From Rhizobium leguminosarum (lineage in GTDB: Bacteria; Pseudomonadota; Alphaproteobacteria; Rhizobiales; Rhizobiaceae), in assembly GCF_001679785.1 (NCBI RefSeq), contig NZ_CP016289.1:434001-498000 (forward strand): 64,000 nt of DNA. Reading direction: 5' to 3'. This document shows positions 26,401 through 34,345 of this stretch, piece after piece. The number at the start of each line of letters is the position of its first letter. Position 1 is the first letter of the stretch. The translations under genes and the position numbers were made by a program. Below the pieces are notes generated by a model, which saw only the letters and a program-made list of their open reading frames with translations, ran no database searches and had not been told where the DNA came from.

Positions 26401-26778
26401 ATGACGAAATCCTGGCTCCTAACCTTGTCAATCGGCCTGCTATTGGCGCTGCAGATACCTGGGCTCGCGCATTCCGGCCCGGCTGAGGACGCGCTTGCGG
26501 CGCGAAACCCCTCGCTGGCGGCGCTACGCCAACATGACGAGAAGGCCTTTGCTGCGGCGACCGCGATCATCGCCGAACACGAGCGCGCCAAGGGGCTGGC
26601 ACCCGGCGAGGACAAGCTTCCCGATGCGACCTCGCCCGGCCGCGACATGGGCTCCGGCCCCGGCAAGGAATTCACGGTCGACAATCCGGATATTCTCTGG
26701 CTCTACAATTCCTCGCCCGAGGGAATGAGCGACCTGATCTCGATTTTGAAATCAGCCGGGCAGAAACCCAAGAACTAA
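26401..26778 (+). CDS. Small exported protein of unknown function
   Basis: A 125-residue product from the ATG at 26401, with a signal peptide (LLTLSIGLLLALQIPGLAHS). The mature part is about 100 residues, rich in Ala, Asp and Pro, with a DILWLYNSSPEGMSDLI segment near the end. The alternative start at 26362 would add 13 polar residues before the signal. No family is recognised. It lies before the DUF4384/OmpA gene and could belong to the same cell-envelope set. Confidence 0.6.
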   Translation: MTKSWLLTLSIGLLLALQIPGLAHSGPAEDALAARNPSLAALRQHDEKAFAAATAIIAEHERAKGLAPGEDKLPDATSPGRDMGSGPGKEFTVDNPDILWLYNSSPEGMSDLISILKSAGQKPKN

Positions 26779-26989
26779 CCGCCTCCTCGCAGTCGAACGG
26801 GACTATAAAAGGCGCCGGATATTGCCGAGCGTGAGTCTTGCTCACGTCTTTGCCTTGCCGGATTCTTCCCGGCTCCAAATAATTTGTAACCCTCCCTCAA
26901 GCAAGACAGGCGAAGCCATCCCAATTTCGCCAGTCAGTGCTATTCTCATCTTCAACACAGTGTGAGATGTTCGAAGAGGAGGTTTTCCA

Positions 26990-28945
26990 ATGCCGACCCG
27001 CAAAGCCATCCTAGCCGCAGCCACTTTTCTTTCGTTCTTTTCGGTGGTTCCCGCCGTCGAGGCGCAGAACGAACGCACATTGACCGAAGCGCCGGCGCAG
27101 ACCGGGCCTGTCACCATCACCTTCGATCGCGCTGAAGCCAAATACGCCATCGGCGAAGTTGTCGGCCTCTTCATCCAGTCGACCGAGAACGCCTATGTCA
27201 CGGTGCTGAACGTCTCGCCGAACGGCGCGGTCGTGAAGCTTTTCCCGAACAAATACCAGACCGACGCCCTTGTCGGCGCCGGCAAGCGCGTGCAGGTGCC
27301 GGATCCGGCAAGCGGCGCCAAGCTGCAGGTTTCCGGCCCGGTCGGCCAGGAGCAGATCAAGGTCTTCTATTCCTCCAAGCCGCTGACCATCTTCGCCGAT
27401 CTCGGCGGCAGCGGCGGTGGCATGTTCCGCTCGATTGACGGCGGCATGGATGCCGTTTCCCGCAGCCTTGAAGAAGCCCGCAGCCTCGGCACCAAGATCA
27501 GCAGCAAGACGCTGATGCTGACGACGGTCGATAGTCCGGCCGACATCCCGCCCGTCGCAGCCGCTCCCGCAGCAAAACCCGCGCCGGTCGAGCAGGCTGC
27601 AAAGCCGCCCGTTGCGCCGAAACCTGCGGCCGCTCCGAAGCCGAAGCCGGCAACGAAACAGGAAGTCGCCAAGAAGCCGGAAACGGTGGTGGAAAAACCG
27701 AAGCCGGCTGCCCCGAAAAAGGTCGCGCCGAAGCCCGTCGAGCAGGCAACACAACAGCCGCCGAAGAAATACAAGATCGTCACCAATCTGGCGCCCGGCC
27801 AGGAGCTTGCAGCCGACGAACTGGAGCTGATCGGTCCGGCCGACACCACCTCATCCACCCGGCCGACCCAATATAAGCAGCCCACGCAGTATAAGCAGCC
27901 GGCCCAGTCTTCGCAGACGAAGATGCCGAAACTGCCGATGCCGCAGATCAAGATGCCGCAGTTCAAGCTTCCCGGCGGTTTCAGCATCAAGATGCCGCAG
28001 CTGAACCTCGGCCGTTCGGCCGAACCTGATGAAGTCGGCGAGGAGATCGAGGTAGCAAACGCCGATAGGCCTGTTTGCACCGCCCTTCTCGACAAGCTGA
28101 ACACCGCCGTCGCCGCCAAGGATATCGGTGCTGCAGCGGCCGAGGCCGATGCGATCGCCGTCAGCGCCGATTGCGGCCAGTTCCAGGTGAATGCCCAGCG
28201 CCGCGTCGCGGCCCTCAGGCTTTCCGCCGCCCAGGAGATGATGGCCGCCAACCAGCCGGTCGCCGATTACGAGCCGCTGCTTGTCGCCGCCGACAGCCCG
28301 CAGGTGCTCTGGCAGGCCTCCGCCACGCTCGGCGAGATCTATTTCTCCGCACGCCGCTTCGCCGATGCCGCCGCCGATTACCAGCAGGCGATCGAGATCA
28401 TCAAGAACGAGACCCGCACGCCGAAAGCACCGCCCGCCGAGACGATCTCCGATCTCATCCAGCGCGCCGCCCAGGCCCGCATCCTTGCCGCCAACCCGAC
28501 GAGCGACAATCCCGAAGGCAGCTTCGTGCCGGCCGAGAAGGACCACCGCAGCGGCGTGCTCGGCGGCATCTATTCCGAGAACGTGCGCGGCATCGTGCCG
28601 GTCTCCATTCCGGTTCCGATCACCTTCGATTTCAACAAGTCGAGCTTCACCTCGATCGGCACCGAAGCCGCCCAGGAATTGCTGGAGGCATTGAAAGAGC
28701 AGAAGCCCGGCCGCATCATCCTCGTCGGTCATACCGACCGGCGCGGCGGTGACGACTACAATCAGAAGCTTTCCGAACGCCGCGCCCAGGCCGTCGCCGA
28801 CTTCCTGAAGAGCAACGGCCTCGACGCGACAATCGACGCCGAAGGCCGCGGGGCATCCGAACCGGTGGACGTCACCGCAACCGCAAACCTCACCGAAGAC
28901 GATGTCGATGCGCTGAACCGCCGCGTCGAATGGCGCCGCGAATAG
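26990..28945 (+). CDS. DUF4384-TPR-OmpA envelope protein
   Basis: A 651-residue exported protein. It has a signal peptide (residues 1-25) and a DUF4384 domain at about 40-130 (IGEVVGLFIQSTENAYVTVL, VVKLFPNKYQ). A Pro/Lys/Ala-rich linker of about 150 residues follows, with repeats such as QYKQP and KMPQ-type units, then helical TPR-like segments. The C-terminal OmpA domain (about 540-651) has ITFDFNKSSF, ILVGHTDRRG and LNRRVEWRR, and should bind peptidoglycan. The Pro-rich linker may span the periplasm. It heads a run of five genes in one direction with gaps of at most 41 bp. Confidence 0.85.
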   Translation: MPTRKAILAAATFLSFFSVVPAVEAQNERTLTEAPAQTGPVTITFDRAEAKYAIGEVVGLFIQSTENAYVTVLNVSPNGAVVKLFPNKYQTDALVGAGKRVQVPDPASGAKLQVSGPVGQEQIKVFYSSKPLTIFADLGGSGGGMFRSIDGGMDAVSRSLEEARSLGTKISSKTLMLTTVDSPADIPPVAAAPAAKPAPVEQAAKPPVAPKPAAAPKPKPATKQEVAKKPETVVEKPKPAAPKKVAPKPVEQATQQPPKKYKIVTNLAPGQELAADELELIGPADTTSSTRPTQYKQPTQYKQPAQSSQTKMPKLPMPQIKMPQFKLPGGFSIKMPQLNLGRSAEPDEVGEEIEVANADRPVCTALLDKLNTAVAAKDIGAAAAEADAIAVSADCGQFQVNAQRRVAALRLSAAQEMMAANQPVADYEPLLVAADSPQVLWQASATLGEIYFSARRFADAAADYQQAIEIIKNETRTPKAPPAETISDLIQRAAQARILAANPTSDNPEGSFVPAEKDHRSGVLGGIYSENVRGIVPVSIPVPITFDFNKSSFTSIGTEAAQELLEALKEQKPGRIILVGHTDRRGGDDYNQKLSERRAQAVADFLKSNGLDATIDAEGRGASEPVDVTATANLTEDDVDALNRRVEWRRE

Positions 28946-28967
28946 GCCGGGCGAGGGGAATCTGGCC

Positions 28968-30581
28968 ATGACCGCATTCGTTTCCATGGCCGCGGCACTT
29001 GCCCTCCTCACCATGGCGGCCACCGACAGCCTGGCAAAGGTGATCGAGGCGCCCGAGCGTGGTGCGGTCAGGGCCGTGCTGATCGGCATCGACCTCTACC
29101 GCAACGTTCCGCCGCTGCACGGCGCCGTCGCCGATGCCGACGACCTTTCGCTTTCGCTGCGCTCGGTCGGCGTCGAGGACATGACGCTCCTGAAGAACGG
29201 CGCTGCTGACCGCGAGGGTATTTTCCATGCGATCGAGGCCGTGACGGAACGGGCGGGGTCTGGCGACCTGATCGTGCTCGGCATCGCCGGTCACGGGTCG
29301 AGCGAGCCTGAACGCGTCAAGGGTTCCAAACCGAGCGGCCGCGACGAGGTCTATATTCTTGCAGGCTTCGACACCCGGCTGCCGGGATCGCGCGAGCGCA
29401 TCTTCGGCGACGAATTCAAGACACTGATCCGCAAGCTCGAGGCCAAGGGCGCCGATGTCGTCTTCATCGCCGATACCTGCCACGCTGGCGGCATGACCCG
29501 CGACGTCGATCCCCGCGGCGCCGAGATCACCTGGCGTCAAGCGCCTTCCTATACGATCGAGGAGGACGACCTCGCGCCGATTTCGACCACGGCGGATGCG
29601 CTGTCCACCGGCTTCGACTTCAAGCGGCTGACCTTTCTCGCCGCCGTCGACGAAAACACCAAGTCGCCCGAGATATCAATTCCCGGCATCCCGCAGAAAC
29701 GCGGCGCGCTGAGCTATGCCACCGCCCGCGCTTTCGAGGGGGCGGCCGACCGCAACGGCGACGGCGCCGTCAGCCGCCGCGAACTGTTCGAATATGTGCG
29801 CCAGGCGGTCTATCAGTTCACCAACCAGCGGCAGAACATCTTTACCGAAAGCCCGCCCGGAACCGATCTCGATCGCGCGGTCGTCTATCATTACGGGGCG
29901 GGGGCCCAGGCGGCGGCGGAGAAGTCAAACGCTCCGCTGCCCGCCGAGCCCGCGCCGATCAGCGTTGCCGCCCTCGGCTCCGAGCCGGTGCTGCAGGGGA
30001 TTGTATCAGCCGTCACGCCGTTCAAGCTGGCGGAGGGGGCTGATGCCGAACTCATCTTCGATCCCGAAAAACAAGAGGCGATTGCCGGCGGCGATGTCGT
30101 CGCCTCCGGCGTCGGCGCCGGTGACATGCCATTCGTCGTCGACCGGATGGCCGCGCTCGATGCGCTGAAGCGGCTCTCGGAGACCAACCCGCAGACCGTG
30201 CGGGTGACGCCTTCCGACACCGTCCATCGCGAAGGTGAGCGGGTCGGCGTCACGGTTTCGGATATAACAGGCCGCAAGCTCGTGCTCTTCGACGTCACCG
30301 GCGATGGAACCGTGCAGTTCCTCTATCCAGGCGAGAAGGAGGTCGATGCCGAGATGTCTCAGACCTTCGATCTCGACCTTTCCGTCGTCGCACCTTTTGG
30401 CACGGACCTGCTCGTCGCCGTCACCTCTGAAACCCCGATGCCCGACCTTATTGAATTCCTGAAGCACAACGACAGGCGCCGCACCGCCGGCAATATCGCC
30501 AAGCGCCTCGGCGAATTCCTGCCCGAGGGCGCGCGCCTCGGATTCACGGTCCTCTATACCTCCGCCGGAGCCAAGCTATGA
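28968..30581 (+). CDS. Exported caspase-family protein with EF-hand-like loop and DUF4384
   Basis: 537 residues. It has a signal peptide (about 1-23) and a caspase domain from about 34 (RAVLIGIDLYRNVPPL) with His109 in GIAGHGSSE and Cys171 in IADTCHAGGM, both catalytic residues intact. An insertion follows, with an EF-hand-like loop at 261-272 (DRNGDGAVSRRE), and then a C-terminal DUF4384 domain (VTVSDITGRKLVLFDV, FLYPGEKE). Many metacaspases need calcium, so a calcium site inside a bacterial caspase-family protein is noteworthy. Its last codon overlaps the next start by ATGA, so production is coupled to the trypsin-caspase protein. Confidence 0.85.
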   Translation: MTAFVSMAAALALLTMAATDSLAKVIEAPERGAVRAVLIGIDLYRNVPPLHGAVADADDLSLSLRSVGVEDMTLLKNGAADREGIFHAIEAVTERAGSGDLIVLGIAGHGSSEPERVKGSKPSGRDEVYILAGFDTRLPGSRERIFGDEFKTLIRKLEAKGADVVFIADTCHAGGMTRDVDPRGAEITWRQAPSYTIEEDDLAPISTTADALSTGFDFKRLTFLAAVDENTKSPEISIPGIPQKRGALSYATARAFEGAADRNGDGAVSRRELFEYVRQAVYQFTNQRQNIFTESPPGTDLDRAVVYHYGAGAQAAAEKSNAPLPAEPAPISVAALGSEPVLQGIVSAVTPFKLAEGADAELIFDPEKQEAIAGGDVVASGVGAGDMPFVVDRMAALDALKRLSETNPQTVRVTPSDTVHREGERVGVTVSDITGRKLVLFDVTGDGTVQFLYPGEKEVDAEMSQTFDLDLSVVAPFGTDLLVAVTSETPMPDLIEFLKHNDRRRTAGNIAKRLGEFLPEGARLGFTVLYTSAGAKL

Positions 30582-33109
30582 GCACGTCGATCAGCAGGAT
30601 CCTCAACGTTACGGCCGTCATGCTGCTGCTCGGCTCTCCGGCTCTTGCGCAGCAGGATACCGATTTCGCCGGTGAAGATGGCGGGCGTGTCATCGGCGGC
30701 CAGACGGCCAAGAAGGGCGAATGGCCCTGGCAGGTGAAGATCCTGGCGCCCGACCCCGAACAGCGCGGCCGCTTCGGCGGCCATTGCGGCGGCTCGCTGA
30801 TTTCGCCGCGCTGGATATTGACGGCCGCCCATTGCGTCACCAGCGGCCGCTCCGGCAAGCAGGATCTCTTCGCCCGCGACCTGCTGATCGTCGAGGGCAA
30901 GTCGAAGATCGACAAGGTGATCGCGGTCGACGGCCCCGACAAGCCGGGTCTTGCCGTGGAAGAGGTGATCATTCACGAGGATTTCGACCGCAAGGTCTTC
31001 GCCAACGACATCGCCCTCATCAAGTTAAGCGAGCCCGCCAAATCGAAGCCGGCGACTCTTGCCTCGGCCTCGGATGATGAGGTGGAGGCCGCGGGCCACC
31101 CGGCCGTCGTCACCGGCTGGGGCTACACCAAGGCCGATCACGGCTGGGACGACAAATACCTGCCGACAGAACTGCAGGAAGTGGAACTGCCGATCGTCCC
31201 GCGCGAGGATTGCCGCGCCGCCTACCGCGACAGCTCGATGCGCATGAACCCGATCGACGAGCGCAATGTCTGCGCCGGTTATGCCGAAGGCGGCAAGGAT
31301 GCCTGCCAGGGCGACAGCGGCGGGCCGCTGGTCGCCCAGCGTCCGGACAAGCGCTGGATCCAGCTCGGCATTGTCAGTTGGGGCGCCGGCTGCGCCGAGG
31401 CCGAACATTACGGCGTCTATACCCGTGTTGCCGCCTTCCGCGGCTGGATCGCCGCAAAGACCGACGGCGACGTGCCTGATGTCGAAGGGCCTGCTGCCGG
31501 CGATCAGGTCGCGTCCACCACCACCAGTGGCGGGACGAAGCAGAGGAAATCCGGACAGGAACAGGCCAATCTCGTCATCACCACCCCGCCCGCTGGCGAT
31601 ACCGCGCCGGCCGGCACGACCGAAACGCCTGCTGCCGACACGCCCGCCAACGATACCGCGCCCGCTGACAAGCCCATTGCCAACGAACCCGCCGTTCAGC
31701 CGCCCGTCGTCCAGACGCCGGTGATCGAAAGCTCACCCGGCGACCGCGCGCTGTTGATCGGCATCGACGATTACGAGATGCGCGAGGCGAAGCTGACCGG
31801 GTCCGCCACCGATGTGAAAGCGATGCAGGTCTTTCTCGCCAAGACGCTCGCCTACCGTCCGGAACAGATCCACACGCTGACCAACCGCAAGGCAAGCCGC
31901 GAGGCGATCCTTGCCGAAATCGACGACTGGCTGGTGCGCCAGTCGACGCCCGGAAGCCGCGTCTTCCTCTATTTCAGCGGCCAGGGCTCGGAGGAAATGG
32001 GGGCGGATGCGACGACCAGCCCGACGCTGGTTGCAGCCGATGCCAAGCTGGTGCGCGAGGGCGGCAAGGTGACGGTCACCAACCAGATCCGCGAAACCGA
32101 AATCGCCGCGCGGCTGAACAGCCTCAAGGACCGCCGCGTGACGCTGCTGATCGATGCCTGCCATGTCGGCCCCGGCAGCCGCAGCGCGGTGGCCGCACCC
32201 TCCGGCACCGTGCGTTGCCTCGGCCCGGCGCTGGCGGCGCTCGAACCGCCGAACAAATCTGGCAAGGAAGCGAAATTCTCCTTCGGCGGCGAAAACGCCA
32301 TGGTCTGGTCGGCCGTCAACGCGGGGCAGTGGGCGCTCGTCGACCGCGAGGCCAAGCCGGCGCTCGGCGTCTTCACCCGCCACTTCATCGAAGGCGTGCA
32401 GGATGGCGTGGCGCGCGCGGCCGACAAGCCGAATGTCAGCAATGCCGCCCTTCTCGATTATGTCCGGCGCAAATCCGACGAATATTGCCGGACGCATGCC
32501 GAGGATTGCCGCTTCACCCCGGTGCCGCAATTTTATGGCCAGCCGGATGCGCTCGGCCGGGATGTCATCACCGGCGAGGAAGCCAAGACGCCGCTCGCCG
32601 CCGTCGAAAACACGCTGAAGAGCGACAATGAGGCGGGCGTCGCCGTCGACGTGCTGCCCGGCACCGCGGTCAGCATCGGCGACAAGGTGGCGATGCGCGT
32701 CTCCACCAAGAAGTCTGGTTACCTGATCCTGGTCGATATCGACGCCTCCGGCAAGCTGACGCAGCTTTACCCGAACAAACGTTCCATGGGCCTGAAACCA
32801 TCAGCCAAAAGCGGCGACAACCGCCTCGATCCGGCCCGGCCGGTCGTCGTGCCCGATGCGCGCAATCCCTATACCGGCTTCGAATATGTGGTGGAGGGAC
32901 CGGCCGGCGTCGGCATGGTCGTTGCCATCCTCAGCGACAAGCCGATCGAAGTGCTCGACCTGCCCGATGTGCCGACGCCGCTCGTCGGCCAGCGCGCCGC
33001 CTTCAACTATGTCTACGATCTAGCCCGAAGCCTCAGGATCGTCGGCGACGACGAGAACGGCGCCCAAGGCAAATGGTCGTTCGATTCCAAATTTTATCGC
33101 ATCCGCTGA
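30578..33109 (+). CDS. Trypsin-caspase fusion with DUF4384; caspase His replaced by Gln
   Basis: 843 residues. It has a signal peptide (1-24), then an S1A serine protease: activation site GRVIGG after Arg37, His85 in LTAAHC, Asp144 in NDIALIKL and Ser247 in GDSGGP. Asp241, six residues before the Ser, gives a trypsin-like pocket for Arg/Lys. A Thr/Pro/Ala linker (about 310-385) follows. A caspase-like domain (ALLIGIDDY) has Cys528 in LIDACHVG, but the His position reads FSGQGSEE (Gln469). A DUF4384 domain comes last (SGYLILVDIDASGKLTQLYP). The trypsin part should be an activatable zymogen; the caspase part is probably not catalytic. Confidence 0.88.
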   Translation: MSTSISRILNVTAVMLLLGSPALAQQDTDFAGEDGGRVIGGQTAKKGEWPWQVKILAPDPEQRGRFGGHCGGSLISPRWILTAAHCVTSGRSGKQDLFARDLLIVEGKSKIDKVIAVDGPDKPGLAVEEVIIHEDFDRKVFANDIALIKLSEPAKSKPATLASASDDEVEAAGHPAVVTGWGYTKADHGWDDKYLPTELQEVELPIVPREDCRAAYRDSSMRMNPIDERNVCAGYAEGGKDACQGDSGGPLVAQRPDKRWIQLGIVSWGAGCAEAEHYGVYTRVAAFRGWIAAKTDGDVPDVEGPAAGDQVASTTTSGGTKQRKSGQEQANLVITTPPAGDTAPAGTTETPAADTPANDTAPADKPIANEPAVQPPVVQTPVIESSPGDRALLIGIDDYEMREAKLTGSATDVKAMQVFLAKTLAYRPEQIHTLTNRKASREAILAEIDDWLVRQSTPGSRVFLYFSGQGSEEMGADATTSPTLVAADAKLVREGGKVTVTNQIRETEIAARLNSLKDRRVTLLIDACHVGPGSRSAVAAPSGTVRCLGPALAALEPPNKSGKEAKFSFGGENAMVWSAVNAGQWALVDREAKPALGVFTRHFIEGVQDGVARAADKPNVSNAALLDYVRRKSDEYCRTHAEDCRFTPVPQFYGQPDALGRDVITGEEAKTPLAAVENTLKSDNEAGVAVDVLPGTAVSIGDKVAMRVSTKKSGYLILVDIDASGKLTQLYPNKRSMGLKPSAKSGDNRLDPARPVVVPDARNPYTGFEYVVEGPAGVGMVVAILSDKPIEVLDLPDVPTPLVGQRAAFNYVYDLARSLRIVGDDENGAQGKWSFDSKFYRIR

Positions 33110-33122
33110 ACAGGAGCGAACT

Positions 33123-34304
33123 ATGCCGAAATCCATTCTGCTGGCGGGTCTCGCCGCTTCCCTGATGACGCTTGCGCCGGCTCATGCCGGCAACTCCGGC
33201 GACAGCAAGGCGATGCTTGCAGCGCAAGCCGAGCTTGCGGCCGAACTGATCGACCGTACGCTGGCAAAGGAAGGTGCTGCCAATATCATGGTGTCGCCGG
33301 CAAGCCTTGCCGCAGCACTCGGTCTTGCCGCCCTCGGCGCCTCCGAGCAAGGCAAGGCCTCGATCGCCAAGGGCCTCGGCTTCGGCGGCGAGGTGAAGGG
33401 ACCGGAGACGGTGCTCGACGCGATGTATCAGGAAAAGCCGGCAGCGGCGGATGCGCCGTTGACGACGGCGGTCGCGATCGTCTTCGATGACAAGCTGGTG
33501 CTCGTCCCCGATGCGCTCTCCATGCTCGCCGGCCACCGCATCAAACCTTCGATCGAGGATCTCGACGGGCCGAAATCGGTCGAGCACATCAACGGCTGGG
33601 TCAAACAAGCGACGCGGGGCGCCATTCCTGTGATCCTGGACGCACCGCCCGGCGGCGGCTTCGTCAGCCTCGGCGCGCTTTCCTTCAAGGCGCGTTGGAA
33701 AACCTCCTTCGATAGGGAGAGCCCGGCAAGCCCCTTTCAGCGGCCGGATGGCTCGACGATTTCGGTGCCGATGATGCATCTTGCCGGCGATGGGCAGAAA
33801 TTCCGCTCCGACGAGAAATTCACCGCCGTCGACCTTGCCTATGCCGGCGAGAGCTACAGCATGGTCGTGGTGGCGGCGCGCTCCGGCAAGGGTGTCGGCG
33901 GCGCGGACCTGAAGGCGCTCACTTCCTGGCTGCAAGGGGAAAAATTCGAAGCCGCCAAGGGCGAAATCTTCCTGCCCCGCTTTTCCCTGAACGACGGGCG
34001 TGATTTGATGCCGATACTCAATGCGATGGGAGTGGCGCCCGAGAAGGCCAAGGATGCGGGTTTCCCGGGTTTCACCAAGGAAAACATCAGCCTGGCGCGC
34101 GTCCTTCAGAAGACGATGATCAAGGTTGACGAAAACGGCACGGAGGCGGCAGCAGCCACGGCTGTTATCACGGAACGCAGCATCGATCCGAAGCTTGTTC
34201 GCGTCGTGGCCGATGCCCGTTTTGCCTTCGCGCTTCGCGATACAAGAACCGGCCTGCTGCTGGCCGCAGGCCTTGTCGGCGATCCATTGCTGGCAGGCGA
34301 ATAG
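33123..34304 (+). CDS. Exported serpin
   Basis: Serpins trap proteases by suicide inhibition. This 393-residue protein has a signal peptide (1-22) and the serpin fold landmarks: NIMVSPASLAAALGLAALGA, INGWVKQATRG, LSFKARWKTSF and FLPRFSL. It has a full inhibitory hinge, DENGTEAAAATAV (residues 336-348), and the C-terminal FAFALRDTRTG. If Gly339 is P15, P1 is Ser353 and P2 Arg352. A loop one residue shorter makes Arg352 P1, suiting a trypsin-like or Arg-specific caspase-type target. Both kinds of protease are encoded just upstream, 13 bp away. Serpins are rare in alphaproteobacteria. Confidence 0.88.
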   Translation: MPKSILLAGLAASLMTLAPAHAGNSGDSKAMLAAQAELAAELIDRTLAKEGAANIMVSPASLAAALGLAALGASEQGKASIAKGLGFGGEVKGPETVLDAMYQEKPAAADAPLTTAVAIVFDDKLVLVPDALSMLAGHRIKPSIEDLDGPKSVEHINGWVKQATRGAIPVILDAPPGGGFVSLGALSFKARWKTSFDRESPASPFQRPDGSTISVPMMHLAGDGQKFRSDEKFTAVDLAYAGESYSMVVVAARSGKGVGGADLKALTSWLQGEKFEAAKGEIFLPRFSLNDGRDLMPILNAMGVAPEKAKDAGFPGFTKENISLARVLQKTMIKVDENGTEAAAATAVITERSIDPKLVRVVADARFAFALRDTRTGLLLAAGLVGDPLLAGE

Positions 34305-34345
34305 AATTCGGTTTCATGAATGCAATGAATGCAGGGGACAAGTGC

